From: Sphagnum compactum
Lineage: Eukaryota; Bryophyta; Sphagnopsida; Sphagnales
Direction: 5' to 3'
Length of the DNA stretch: 64,000 nucleotides
Assembly: GCA_965153455.1 (NCBI GenBank)
Contig: OZ234500.1
Coordinates: 5,642,001-5,706,000 of the forward strand
The notes under the pieces are model-generated. The model was not told where the DNA came from and searched no databases. It saw nothing but the letters and a program-made list of their open reading frames with translations. Shown here one piece after another: positions 22,400 through 34,284 of the stretch. The first letter of the stretch is position 1. The number at the start of each line of letters is the position of its first letter. The position numbers and the translations under genes were made by a program.

Positions 22400-25300
22400 T
22401 ATATATCTTTTTCTCGTCCAGCTCCTGCAATATCAATACCCAAACATCAGTAACCTGGTTATTTCCACAAATTTGAACCTCAGTATGAAGCATGAATGAC
22501 AATCAAGCTACAAGCCCCAGAACAATTCAGAAACAGAGTACATACTTGCAGGAACCTTCATGTCTAAAGGAAGCCAGGGTCAGGTGTCAGAAAGTTGCAA
22601 AAGATGGCAGATGGGACAAGAGAAAGACAGGCTTACCGTATCTTCGTTTTCAGGTTTCAAATTGCTGGATGGCATGGCATCAAGAACTCCCATCACCTGG
22701 CAACAGAACAAAATATCCAATATGTCTATCCTCAGTAGGAAGCTCAAGTTGCATTTGTCCGCCTACTCTATGACAAGGAAAAACTCCTAGACACCCACAT
22801 CAACAACTTTGAATCATCACTTTCCAGTTTTTCTGGTTTAAGCATCTTCATAAGTCAAAAATGCATGTAAGGATTTGTCACCTTTCAGGTACACTGAACC
22901 TCAGAGGCAATGTTAGCAGTATTTCCTAAGATCATACCTGAGGCTCAAAACCCATGTCAATCATTCAATCTGCTTCATCAAGCACCTCATAATTGCACTG
23001 ATTGAGAACTGCATACCTGCAAAACAATAGCACCACAGCCCTCATTCAATACTCCTAAATGAAAACTATCAAAACCTACAACATTTACCAATCCCTCTCA
23101 TATGTTGTCAGGTAGCCTTCTCTCCTGACACCCAATCCACAACATGTCAAGCAGAGCTCCCCTCTCTTATAAATGGTAACCACTTTTTCGCACTTTCTCT
23201 TGTGTGTAATCACACCAAGGAAAATTGGTAAACCATCCAAATGAACATCAACACAAAATACAATATTACCCAGAACACAGACAACCAACCAATCTTAGTC
23301 ATACAGCAACAGAAGCATACCTCCGCTCCAAACAATCAAGAAGACGTCCCGGTGTGGCTATCACAATTTCACACCCCTGTACATAATATGAAAAAAGAAT
23401 CAGAACTTGCCTTACTGACTTGGAGATCTAGAAAGCCATTCCTTCAATGGACAGCAAGTGATACACCAATTTTCAGTAACGTACCTGGCAGAATACCTCA
23501 AAGAATCTTCTTTCACAGCCCTAAAAATCCTAGTATTCACCAGGGATCGAGAACTACAAACTCAAACTGCAACAAACCAATTGCTCTTTAACTTGCACCT
23601 GTCTCAGCTTGAAGCCTTGCTCTTCAATGGATTGCCCTCCCACGATTGACACCACACGTATGTCCTACAACAAATACCAATACAACTTCAAATCCTGCCA
23701 ACAATCTTGCATCAAAAGTCTGCACTCTCTTAGCCCACAGAATTCCAAAAACAGTTCTCCACTGCACAAGTCCAAACCAGCAGCTGGGTCCTGAAGCCTC
23801 TGACATGATAATAGGAAGTCAAATGTAACGGAGAACTGTGCATACCAGGAAATGAGCAAATTTTACAGTCTCGTCTTCAATCTGCTGTGCCAGCTCCCTA
23901 GTTGGTGCCATCACCACAGCATATGGACCTGCAACAAACACCTCCCAGTTACTTCCTACTTCATTAGTATAGACAAGATCAACTCACAAACTGGAAGCGA
24001 ACAAATTCTATATTACCTTCATGTCAAAGGACAACAACAAATAAAAGCCACCTAAGAAAAGTGGAACGCAGATAATACAAGCTCATACAACTCAGTACCT
24101 TCTCTCCCTAGCATCTATACAACAGTAAAGTGGACAGGGTACCTTCTGCTTCAATCTCTTCTGTCATGGGAGGTAGTTTTGAGATGTAGGTTAGCATAGG
24201 CAGCACAAAAGCTGCCGTCTTTCCAGAACCTGCAGTCGGAATTTTGGGATCAGAATTTGCTACCTTCAAAATCTGCGCCACATAGCACAAAAATATCCTT
24301 GCTCTACACATCTGAAAGTCCCTGACCTGGTAACTGGCACACATGCCCTGGGGCTTTTAACAATGTTTTCCCAAGAGGCCAAGGGAAGTCAAACTAAGTA
24401 ACGCCAAGGTTCTTTCTTTACAAAGAAATAAACAACTATGGCATCCCGCACCCATATGCGGTCCCCTCTACTTCTTCTGATAAAAAAGATGAGGGTGATT
24501 TAGGAGTACCAGTTTCTGCAATGCCAATCACATCACACTGCTGCAGCCCAATGGGAATGGCAGCCATCTGGATCGGTGATGGCTTCTTGTAACCAACCTT
24601 CTGGACAGCCTTCAGAAGCTCTGGACTTAGGGCACCTTCCTCCCAGTTGCGCATGGGTTGAGGTATACGCGAACCCTGCAATAGCCATGTGCAAATCAGT
24701 CCACAGTGAAGTTCCATAAGACAAGATACAAAAACAGTCAATCTACACATTGTCATGCAGGAGACACATAATGTCCAAGCCATATGAGTACAGCAAGCTG
24801 ACCTTGTATGAGATATTGAAATCTTCACGGAAAATACGCCAATCTCTCTCTGTCATCTCCTCAATCTGTACACAAGTTGACACTCCACATGCATTACATT
24901 AAAAAACTAACCCAAGTTGATCAAATCATGCCTTTTTCTGGTGCATGAAATCCTGAGAAAAAACTGGTAAGATTGTCCACTGATAAGAGATTAACCTTCT
25001 TTTCTGACCAATGGCGGTCTACACGCATATCAAACATATCATAGTTGTTGGCTGCTTCTTCCTTCTGCTTCTGTGCTGCAGCCTCCTCTGGTCCTTCCTC
25101 CATCCCATCCTTAAGCTGTTGCATTAAATTGCACAATCAGGCAACTAGCAAGACATAAGAAGAGAAGGACTCCTATTGTGGCGCACAAGATGGCAGCCAA
25201 CACCAGTCTAGTGAACACTGGAACAAACAAGTTCAGCCCTATGACTCACTCAAGTACAGCTTTACAGACCTTGCTCCAGAGGATTCCTGCTTAGAGACAA

Positions 25301-25802
25301 GTACAGACAAAAGAAATTTCAGGTCCATAACAAAATGTCTACATACTTGCTCCTTGATGGCTTCTAATTCCTTCTCATGTTCACGCATCATCTGCTTCTC
25401 AAGCCGTTCCCTTTCACGATTCTTTGCCTCCTCCTCACGCTCTCGATCTCGTTCTTTGCGCGCACGATCTCGCTCCCTTTCACGAGCCCCACGGGCCTCA
25501 CGCTCATAATCACGGTCTCTATCCCTTTCCTTCTCGCGCTGCCGATCCTTGTCTGCATTCAAAGAAAAGTTGCTATGATTCTAAAACATTGAAGCTGGAA
25601 CGTCCAGACAAGGCAGCAACATTTACATCCACAAGACAAAAATGCCCTTTCTTATGCACAACAGCTAACACCACATGTGTATAACATCTGCAACATGGTC
25701 TCATCAACAAAACCATGGCAAAAGCAGAAGACAGGATAATAACCTTCTTGCTCCTTTCCTTTACTCTCAGTGCCCATTAGCAGCTTTCGTTGCTCCTCAT
25801 TT
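20079..25802 (-). pseudogene. PRP28/RH21-like DEAD-box spliceosomal helicase, dead copy
   Basis: Exons in gene order: 25802-25744, 25552-25347 (Arg/Glu/Asp-rich), 25115-24996, 24865-24803, 24675-24510 (Q motif), 24229-24143 (Walker A, SGKT), 23928-23846 (PTREL), 23664-23599 (GG), 23376-23321 (TPGR), 23016-22938 (DEAD), 22696-22637, 22424-22320 (SAT), 22089-22007, 21735-21585, 21338-21258, 21040-20977, 20762-20677, 20319-20250, 20131-20079. All join in phase, and the protein matches U5 snRNP helicase Prp28 (DDX23, Arabidopsis RH21), which helps exchange U1 for U6 at the 5' splice site. It is disabled by in-frame stops at 22965-22967 (directly after DEAD), 20701-20703, 20296-20298 and 20260-20262. 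The conserved GRGID and HRIGRTGR motifs carry Arg-to-Cys and Arg-to-His changes. A conserved segment of about 80 residues between the acidic region and the Q motif is missing, and no earlier exons are found above 25802. Confidence 0.9.
22965..22967 (-). other. Premature TGA immediately after the DEAD box
   Basis: The codon after VLDEAD reads TGA where the family has Arg (DEADRM). A single C-to-T change from CGA explains it. The preceding VVLDEAD also has Val-to-Glu. This alone would remove motifs III to VI. Confidence 0.9.
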
Positions 25803-26955
25803 CTGCCACAAAGAATATATACAGCGATCCCTGTTTTTGATTGGTCAAACATACTGTTTGGTTCAGGTGGTTTGGTATTAGTAGTTCCCACATATTTGGG
25901 GTCCCAGTTTCAGTTTTATGGGTGCGGTTGGAAATAAATAAATAACTAAACTTGGATGTGAGAATTTTTTTTGCTAGGTCACATACTAAGCACTGGTGGG
26001 GATGCTCTTATATGAGAATGAGTCAATATGACTCTCAAAGTATTGGAGCACAATTGAAACCAGGATTTGGAGATCTAAAAATTGCACTAGAAATTGATAG
26101 ATCCGTTAGGGTATTTGGTGGTTGATTGCATAAATATAAGTACATAGAAGCTCTTCTACTTTAAAAGTTCAATTGTTGCTATTTAAGTTCTTGTTGTTCT
26201 CACAATGGTGTCTTAAGTGACTTTCCCACCAAGGAATTTCCAACTATAGTTCAACAGGATATATATATGACATAATAATTTTAAAGTCTTTCAATTGTTG
26301 GTAATTAAAAAATTAATTTACTTGAATTGGAATTTATATTCATTTCTCTCCCAATACCTAATATTTTTTCTCTTATTAACAATGTTAACTCCTACCATTT
26401 CAAATGTTGCCAAAAACAATTCTTAAAATTCATAAGGATGTTCCTTGCATAGTTTTCCAATAATTGTTCACAAAACATTTTTTTAATAAAAATCTAGCTA
26501 AAGATATTGATAAATTGACTATTTGGAAGATTAGAACCAAACTCATCAATGTGTGTGTAATGTATGATGAAGAATCAACAGTAATGACCACGCAAAAGCT
26601 TAAATTCAATTATCCTTTGTCACGCAAGGTATGACCACACTTTGTCAACAACCAAGCTAGTCAATATGATCCAATGCAACTTTGCAAGTCTTGTGGACAA
26701 TGCAATTTCAACACATGTGCTGTGTCATGTTGTGTCACCCCTCACATTACCGACAACTCCCAAGAACTCTTACATTACCACCGATTCTAATCATAGACCC
26801 CCAAAGTTAGCACAATGTGAAGTGCCCTCAAGTAAGTGGTCACTGGTGACAATTCTTTGTCAATGAACAACATCCTATACGCTGACACAAAATGTGCTCC
26901 AAGCTCTACAATAGAAATAATACTTTAGTACGGCTCACATTAATTAGCTATGAGG
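25803..26955. other. Gene-free DNA upstream of the PRP28 pseudogene
   Basis: The helicase coding match stops at 25802 with a plausible acceptor, and no further Arg/Glu-rich or N-terminal exon is seen. The sequence becomes AT-rich repeat DNA. Either the pseudogene is truncated here or an intron has been filled by repeats. Confidence 0.5.
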
Positions 26956-26969
26956 ACCCCCACACTCCA

Positions 26970-27430
26970 ATTTCTTTTTTTCGGCGATGGGCCGATTTGA
27001 TTGACCCATCACAAAAGAATGTGATCAAAGTTAAGGCACTCCCAAAATATGTATAAATAGATGTAGGCTTCTCTTTTGGACTTCCTATATAGACTACAAG
27101 ATGATAACTTTGCACAAAAGGTAAAGGAAAATTTTCATGGTGCTATTCATACCCTATTGGGAACATGGGGATTAACATAAGAACAGAGTAAAAAGAAGTG
27201 ACAAATTATGGGAACATATTGAACACAATGGGAACACTAAAATCTGAAACAATTCCACCACCCCCTTGCCCCTAAGAGAAAGAAAACTGGGCCTCTTGGA
27301 TGCATGTTGCCTCACCTCCTTTTGTTCAGGGAGATCTCTCTTCATTGTGGTAGTCCATTGTAGGCTACTTATTGTCTTGGCCATCATTTTTTGCCTAGGC
27401 TAATGGCAAGGGCATGAAATGTGGGGACAT
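26970..27430 (+). repeat. Repeat family R, copy 1
   Basis: Order of shared blocks: a GATGGGCC ... TTGATTGACCCATCACA hairpin, a 'CTTTTGGACTTCCTATATAGACTACAAG' like block (about 27073-27101), a GGGAAC-rich stretch, a CCACCCCCTTGCCCC tract, TGGATGCATGTTGCCTCACCTC, and TTTTTGCCTAGGCTAATGGCA at the end. The same order recurs near 27900-28620 and 29430-29790. It is non-coding and of unknown class. Confidence 0.55.
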
Positions 27431-27687
27431 ACTCTATTATTGTTCATGCAAAAATATGTTGTGTATCAATCCTTGACACCTTTCACCCATCACCAATAAT
27501 TCTTTCATTAGCAATAATTTTATTTGCAAGGCATCCTATGTATGGAAAATAGAGCTTGAGCAATTATGGGAGATGTGGTGTGACCTACTTCAATTCACCA
27601 TCTTTTTTCCTTCTTCCAAAATGTATTTTTCCTGTAGAATATGAAGTCTACCAAATCATGTATAGTTTTTTTTTTAAAAAAATCCCT

Positions 27688-27707
27688 GGGGGGGGTGGGG
27701 GGAGGGT
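27688..27707 (+). other. G-rich tract with G-quadruplex potential
   Basis: Runs of 8, 6 and 3 guanines separated by single bases could form a G-quadruplex on the plus strand. The tract lies in repeat DNA with no nearby gene, so a regulatory role is unlikely. Confidence 0.5.
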
Positions 27708-27894
27708 GTTTGAATAGGTAGTTAAGCAACTAGTGTAATTGTTTTCTCCTTTTTAATGCTTTTTTAGTTGAATACTTTGCCAACTAACTCACCAAATCTT
27801 GTAAGTTAGAACTTGAACCGACAAATGACTTGTCATATAAGAATAGGGGGAATGATTTCTAATAATTGATTTGGTGCATTGAAAGATCAAAACT

Positions 27895-28625
27895 TTTATT
27901 TTGTGATGGGCCTTGTTGATTGACCTATCACACAAAAAACTGTTTCCAACCTCTGGACACTCCAAAGATAGAATTTAAACAGTGCTCCAATGTCGCCTAC
28001 CCTATGTACAATATAAGAGATATACTTTGGGCGGCGAAGAACATGAGATAGGGTACAACCGCCCATCATCAATCGCTTTCCAATATCTTCCTCATTTTAG
28101 TTCAGGGGTGGCCTCGCACACCTTTTATTTTCCTTTTTTTGTTGGTCTCTTGAAGGAGAGACATTTTGATTGGTCCATCACCAATTTCTTTTGGAACATT
28201 GGCCACTCCCCAACACAAGCACCTCTTTTGACCACAGTTGCAAACTAGAAACAAATGTGGTCAACCAGCTATTCACCTTTTCATTTTATATACATGAGAG
28301 TTGAACTTTGGCAAACCATATGGGACAAATCTGAGGTGCTATCAGGAACGTCTTAGGGAACAACCTAGGAATTTTGAGAACCCTTTGGGAACCTGATAGG
28401 GACCCCATGGGAAAATGATGGGAACACATTGGAAACGCATTGGGAACAAGGGGGAAAAAAAGTCTCACCCCATCCCCTCCCCAAAAAGAAAAAAATTGGA
28501 TCCCTTGTGGTGCCAGCTCAGCCTTCTCATTGACAGTGTGCAACTTTTAGGTATTTCCAAAACTCTTGGTCACCATTTTTGGCTTAGGCTAATGGCAGGG
28601 GCAGAATTTTGGGGACATAGTGTCA
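27895..28625 (+). repeat. Repeat family R, copy 2
   Basis: Starts with TGTGATGGGCCTTGTTGATTG, continues with a GGGAAC-rich run (28380-28450), a C-rich CCCCATCCCCTCCCC tract, and ends with TTTTTGGCTTAGGCTAATGG followed by GGGGACATAG. It is collinear with copies 1 and 3. The front half appears to carry an insertion relative to copy 1. Confidence 0.5.
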
Positions 28626-29429
28626 CCTAACATGCAAAGTGGAGGGTTACAAATGTTCTTTGAGCCTCGGAAGTAAAGGAGTGACACCAAAAACACAAGA
28701 AAGGATAAGTGATAGTTTGCTTCAATTTTTTTGAAAAAAAATAGCTCTAGACCCTTCTCTAGTTCCAGGCCCATATCTTCCTCATTTTAGTCCATTTTGC
28801 GTGATTTAAAATCTGACCGGTGCACCAACTTGGGCTTTACAAAGCTGTTTTGTATTCCAGGGCAAAGATGCAATGATCAAAGATTTTTAATTTGAAATAC
28901 TAATCTGTTTTAATTCACTCATCACGAAACATTGAACCCCATACACTAAACATCTCATATCTTCCCAGATTCCTTTACCAAACTGAGCAATTTTGGTGAC
29001 ATTGAAAGTGTTACGTGAAGGGCTACAAATGCTCTTGGAGCTCAAGAAGCACAGGAACAATGTATGAGGATTCCACCTCCTTTGAGTTCGTAAGTGAGAA
29101 CACTCACCAACCTTTTTAGAATTAAGCTATTGAGAATAATCTGGAGGATGCATGGGAATTGTTGGAGCAACACAAGGAATGTCTGGCAAACATATGGGAT
29201 AAAAGTAAGGAACATCATTAAGAACTTTAGTCAGTACATTTTTGGGAGTCAAACTATCAATCCCGCTAAACTCAAAAAATCTTTATCTCCACCACCACAT
29301 TTCAACTTGGGTGTAATCCAGAAATTTTGAAATAGACATTGATCAACTTATAAATTTATAGCAATATATGGAAGCATATTGTGGCTCATATTAAATAGTT
29401 GTGGGGTGCCCCTAATTTCAGTGTTTTTT

Positions 29430-29790
29430 CTTTTGTGATGGGAATCTTTGATTGGCCCATCACAAAAAATAAATAATCTAGCTTTTGACAGTCAATCTTC
29501 TCCTTTGGGCTCCTTCTGTAGGTTACAAGAGTAGAACTTACGGCACTGGATATGGGATAAAGTGAGGAGCTATTGAGAACATGTTGGGAACTCCTTGAGA
29601 ACTTCATGAGAACATATTGAGAAGAACAAAAATCCAACAACCCACCCTCCCCCTCACCCCCCCAAAATCCATTGGCCCCCCTGGGTGCATGCTTCCTCAC
29701 CTCATTGGCTGCAAGGAATTGTATTGCATATCTGTGTTTTTGGTCACTTTTTGGCCAACGCTAATGGAAGGGACCTGAACTAAGGGTGAA
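29430..29790 (+). repeat. Repeat family R, copy 3
   Basis: Starts TTTGTGATGGGAATCTTTGATTGG, followed by GGGCTCCTTCTGTAGGTTACAAG, GAGAACATGTTGGGAAC, a CCCACCCTCCCCC tract, TGGGTGCATGCTTCCTCACCTC and GGCCAACGCTAATGG. It has the same block order as the other copies but is shorter. The spacing of copies suggests independent insertions or an old tandem cluster. Confidence 0.5.
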
Positions 29791-29799
29791 TATTAATTT

Positions 29800-30508
29800 A
29801 AACACCCACTTTCTAAAAATTTGTGTGCTGCCATCCCCATGTTGAGATACTTACACCCTCCTACATGGTTTCCTTCAACAAGCATATTAATCATGTGTTA
29901 TTAAACTTCTCTATTAAAGTTCTATTTCTCCTTCACATCCATTCTTTAGCCCATGATGAAGTAAATGTTTTGAATCATGATGAGTTCTTTTTAGCACCCC
30001 AATTTTTCTTGAGTTGTTTGGTGGGAAATCTATGGGGAGGTAGGGCGTTGTAAAGGAAGATAGTTCCAAGCATGAGGTACATACTATGTGCTCTTCCAAA
30101 CCCACGTATCACTTGGCCTAGATTCAATCATGTGTTGACACATGTTTGTCTTGTGGACCCATATCCTCTAGTAGTGCAAAACTTGATTCATTAAAAACCT
30201 CTTTTTTTACCTTTTTCTTTTTGGAAGAGCCTACACTAAATCTTGAATCTTCAAGAATGTTCCTCTTTTAAGGTTTGTTTTGCTAATGGACTTCAAAAAC
30301 TTGCTTAATCTAATGCACAAGGTGTATTTTAAACCTTTTAAAACAACTTTTCTCAAGATCTTTTTGTTTTTGTAATGATGAATATAGTTGCATTTGAAAC
30401 AAATGAAGCTAATATGTCTTTTGATTTTTGACTTTCATTAGATGTGTTTAAACACATTTAAACCAATGTTGAGTAATTTTCAACTTTCTTACCCTTTTTT
30501 TAAGAATC
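29800..30508. other. Gene-free intergenic DNA
   Basis: No recognised feature; frames here are short and unsupported. Confidence 0.5.
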
Positions 30509-30660
30509 AACCCAATTTTGGTGTTTTAATGAATTGCAAAGTTAAATGTGTTGAGAATCAAAGCAAAAATAGTGAATGTATGCATGTGAAATGCAAATAT
30601 GTTGTTATAGTAATGTGGAATAAGTTTGTAGGAATTAAATTCATTTCTACCACTTGGTGA
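30509..30660 (+). repeat. LTR-end-like repeat shared with 53431-53570, followed by primer-site-like sequence
   Basis: A stretch starting GGTGTTTTAATGAATTGC and ending TTCATTTCTACCA is closely repeated at 53431-53570. Here it is followed by CTTGGTGACCATC, similar to TTTGGTGACCACG at 46446. That makes it a candidate LTR 3' end with a primer-binding site, but only this final part is shared. Confidence 0.4.
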
Positions 30661-31360
30661 CCATCTTATGGCAAAAAACTTTTCTTGTTTTTATTACAGT
30701 AAGAGCGGGTTTTTCTACAAATTATGTTGTTGTACTATAGATGAGAGGGTTTAGACGAATGGTTTTGTTTTTTTTTCTAGAATCTAAAAGGGTATGTTAG
30801 AAATATCAGAGGTCTAAATGGTTGATGTTGTAAGGATTGTAGAGCGATTTATAGACTTTGAAAACAAAGGATTGTGAAACAAGATGAATCATATGGTAAT
30901 CTAGAGTTTATAACAACAATTGGACTTAAAGGCAAATCGTCAAGTTATTAAAAGATGAACAAAAGACAATTTCAAAAATGGAAAGGAGTATGCAGAGCTT
31001 ATAGAAACCCCATATCGAAATCTAATGTTGAATAGATGAATTCTGAAAACAAAGGAAAGACATGCATGGCACAGGTACGACGTGAAATATGGACTAGGGG
31101 CCACAAAAGGCATAGTTATAGATGACGATCTCCACATAAAGAAATGTAGTCATTTACTCATCCAAATGAGTGGGTGCAATATATTATTCAGTCTCAATCT
31201 GTAATTTAGAGTTGTTGAGATCAAGACGAAACAGGGACTTCAATAATACATGATCAGTTGTAAGGAATTTCAAGTTTAGAGTTAGTGACTAGCTAAAGAA
31301 AGGATGTTACAAGAGGTATACAACCCAGGTTTGTGTATCAGTCAGCATCTCTAAATTACT
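30661..31360 (+). other. Possible retroelement leader, no gene
   Basis: No open frame or domain recognised. The region lies between a candidate primer site and gag-like sequence, so it may be the leader of a decayed retroelement. Confidence 0.3.
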
Positions 31361-32334
31361 ATGAACCAATGGAAGATTGGGAGGTGGAAGAAAACATCAA
31401 TATCAATGTGTTTGAAGAGACTTAGGATAATTACTTATAATCGTTTGAATGTGCCAAGGCACATGTGCATGTGTTGGATGAAGTATTGTTTTCATATTCA
31501 CATCGAGGGAATCCAAAGGTGGATCAAACAAGGTACCCAACCAAAAACATGAGATCATGATTCTGTGGATTCAAAGGTAATCAGATTATTTTCAAGAGTT
31601 TATGCATTTTATGAGGAAGAAGGACATGCAATCATGGATTGTCCTTTTGTGCCTTTCCACATCAGAACAAGTATTCCTAGACATGTGGAATTACAGAATG
31701 TGGCAAAAACATTAATGGATCAATCACAAGAACAAAAACTAAGAATTCATGTAGTCCATAACATATTAAAAGGCATGGAGTTAAGAAGCGAACTGGGACT
31801 ACATAGTCAACAAATTCATCCATCTATTCATGTTAGGAACAAAAAACTAGAGATGTACGCACAACCACATTCTACACCACAGAGGATACCAATGGGTAAC
31901 CACAGATTGGAACATCATCGAACTAAAATCAACACAACTTCATTAAGACTGTCAAAAACGACAGTTGTTGAAACCTGAAGACAACCCGTTGGGATAGAGG
32001 TTACTCAATCACTTAATGCAATAATAACAACCACAAGAATGCACACAATTATTGCGCCCAACACAATGTTGCCAAAAGGGGAATAATTATTGAATTTGTG
32101 GTTAATTTGGGTTGTGGATCGGGCGAATTATTGATGGAAAAGAGTTTGAGTAAAAGTTTGAAATTACCAACGGTGAATATTAAAGTTTTTGGGACACCAC
32201 AAATGGTGTTTATTATCAAATAATGACTACTCATGTACACAAAACCACAAACCGACCACTAATGAATCAACAATTGCTAGAAGGTACAAGAGTATAGATG
32301 CAAAAGCTCCAAAAGGAGGGCATCGAGAATCATT
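31361..32334 (+). pseudogene. Gag-like retroelement remnant
   Basis: Broken frames. 31610-31660 reads YEEEGHAIMDCPF, compatible with a zinc knuckle whose first cysteine is lost, followed by a 110-residue basic frame to 31978. Stops and frame changes continue to the solo LTR at 32335. The assignment rests on the knuckle and position only. Confidence 0.4.
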
Positions 32335-33222
32335 TGTCATACCTTAAGGACTCAAAGGCGAATCCCAAAGTGAAAACAACGAAAAAAAGAGTTGGGGTAC
32401 ACTCCCTCGGTCATAGCATTTTGGGGGTAAGAAGGTTGTGTTGGAACTTTAGGATGAGGACTAGGACGAGTGACAAGTGAGTAAATTATTCATATCAATC
32501 TGCACAAACCAAACAACAAGTTGGTTAGTGCATAGTTAGAGCACTTTTGATGCACGGAAGAACCACAAACATACATAGACTCACAAGACTCACCACGGCC
32601 CAGACTTGGGGGAGCCATAGTATTCTCTGTGATTCCCCATGGGGGCTACACCCAAATGTCATTTGTCTTGGGACTCCCAAGTCAGGAGTCCCAAAATTCC
32701 TGAAATTGAGAATATCGCCATTTTGGACACCCATAACTTCTTGTGCAAACCTCTGATTAAGGCAAGGTTTGAAGCAAAGTTATAGCCTTTGTCTAGATAT
32801 TTTGAATGATATATGGCATGCCTCATGCACACATGTAACTCAAGGCAATTCCTAACTTTTAGTGGTCGGGGGTTGAATTGACACTTTGACTCCCGACCTT
32901 TCTTTTCACCATAGTTCGTGTCATAAGTACTCAAATGGATAATGCAAGCCCATTTTAAACATCCAAATTTTAAGAGATGTTCAATGGTATAAAGAAGTCT
33001 TCAATTCAATGAGTTTTGGCCCTTCAAATTGTTCTTTGAAAATTTGGGAGTCCACTGGGACTCAAACTCCCAAAATGGGAATCCACTTGGGAGTGTGTGG
33101 GTTCATTCCCTCACACTTTCCTGCACTCCTGAACGTGTGAATGTGACTCCCAGGTTACACTCCAAGCCTACACCTTTCCATGCCTTTGCTTTGGTCGTGA
33201 GCCCAAAGCTAGGGTCATGACA
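32335..33222 (+). mobile_element. Solo LTR, family S, copy 2 (about 888 bp)
   Basis: Collinear with the copy at 14894-15755. The left end is near TGTCATACCTTAAGG; shared internal blocks are GTTGGGGTACACTCCCT and AACAAGTTGGTTAGTGCA, with GGGAGTC-rich words; the right end is AGGGTCATGACA. Flanking 5-bp words (TCATT and CTAAC) do not match, so the boundaries or the target duplication have decayed. It lies inside retroelement sequence. Confidence 0.65.
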
Positions 33223-33399
33223 CTAACTCAGATGCTCATGTTAGAGTGTTCAATTTTGTAGTGAAGGAAAATGCAAAAACTTCTTAAGAGTATATATATC
33301 TTCAATTTGTTTAGTTATATGCTAAGATATACGACATCGGATTGGTGCCATAATTACATGTAAGAATTTCTTAATTGTGTAATTTTTTAAAACTTACAT

Positions 33400-33960
33400 A
33401 GGCATTTTGCAAACATCATCGGAAGACTCAGAATGATGAACAAATATACATGGAGTTAAAGAATATGGAGCAGGAGGAAACTAAGAAGGTGGAGGTTTAC
33501 TATGATTCAAAAGTTGGTTCATGGTTTACAAGTACTAACCACGGACAATTTTTTAACTACTATGTTTGGAACTAGTTTACAATCATAGCTCAGAATTACG
33601 ACTTCATGGATGAAACAGTAAACACTTCAACAACATAAGGAGGCAATGATGTTGTGTGAAGAAGGGATGACTACTGTTGAAGCAAGGAGTGCACTATTAG
33701 TACCACATAGTACAAAATAGGTAGCACCACTAAAACACGAAATAATACATGGAAGACTAACAAGTTTTGTTCAAATTATGGAATGACTAATCATAATGTG
33801 GAGACATGTAGAGAGAAGAAAAAGCAGACTACAGCGGCAATAATGAAAGCAACCCAACCCAGTCAAAAACCTCAAAAGACATTTGTATGCATGTCACATC
33901 TATGGTTTGAATGGACATAAAATGACAGACTATCCAAAGTTTATTGAGATGCAAAAGATG
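33400..33960 (+). pseudogene. G1 Gag C-terminal part with zinc knuckles
   Basis: 33400-33510 reads like the end of a gag capsid domain (YMELKNMEQEE, VEVYYDS). A knuckle at 33768-33812 reads CSNYGMTNHNVETC, with the second cysteine changed to Tyr. A second, more decayed knuckle-like stretch follows at about 33890-33950. Confidence 0.65.
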
Positions 33961-34284
33961 TTTCATGGGAAATCTCTAACAATAATAGAGGTTCATAACA
34001 TAGGTTCATAAAGGTTTGTTTCATGGGAAATCTCTAACAGTAGCAGAGGTTCATAGCAAAAGTTCATAACATAGGTTCAAAGGGTTTATACTTTGAACTT
34101 GGGACAATTGTTTAAAATAGCTCTTGAATTAAAGAAATATTTGTGGCAAAAACTAAAACCACAAAAAACTCATAATTTAAGTAGAACAACCACAAATAAA
34201 CAAATTGTTTCTTCAATACTAGAGGTAGGAACAACTACTATAGCAACAAATAATCATATGGCAATTATCTAAGTACATATTAGG

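Noticed and set aside
18354-25802. Processed (retroposed) helicase pseudogene
   Set aside because: All introns with GT-AG borders are retained, so it arose by DNA duplication.
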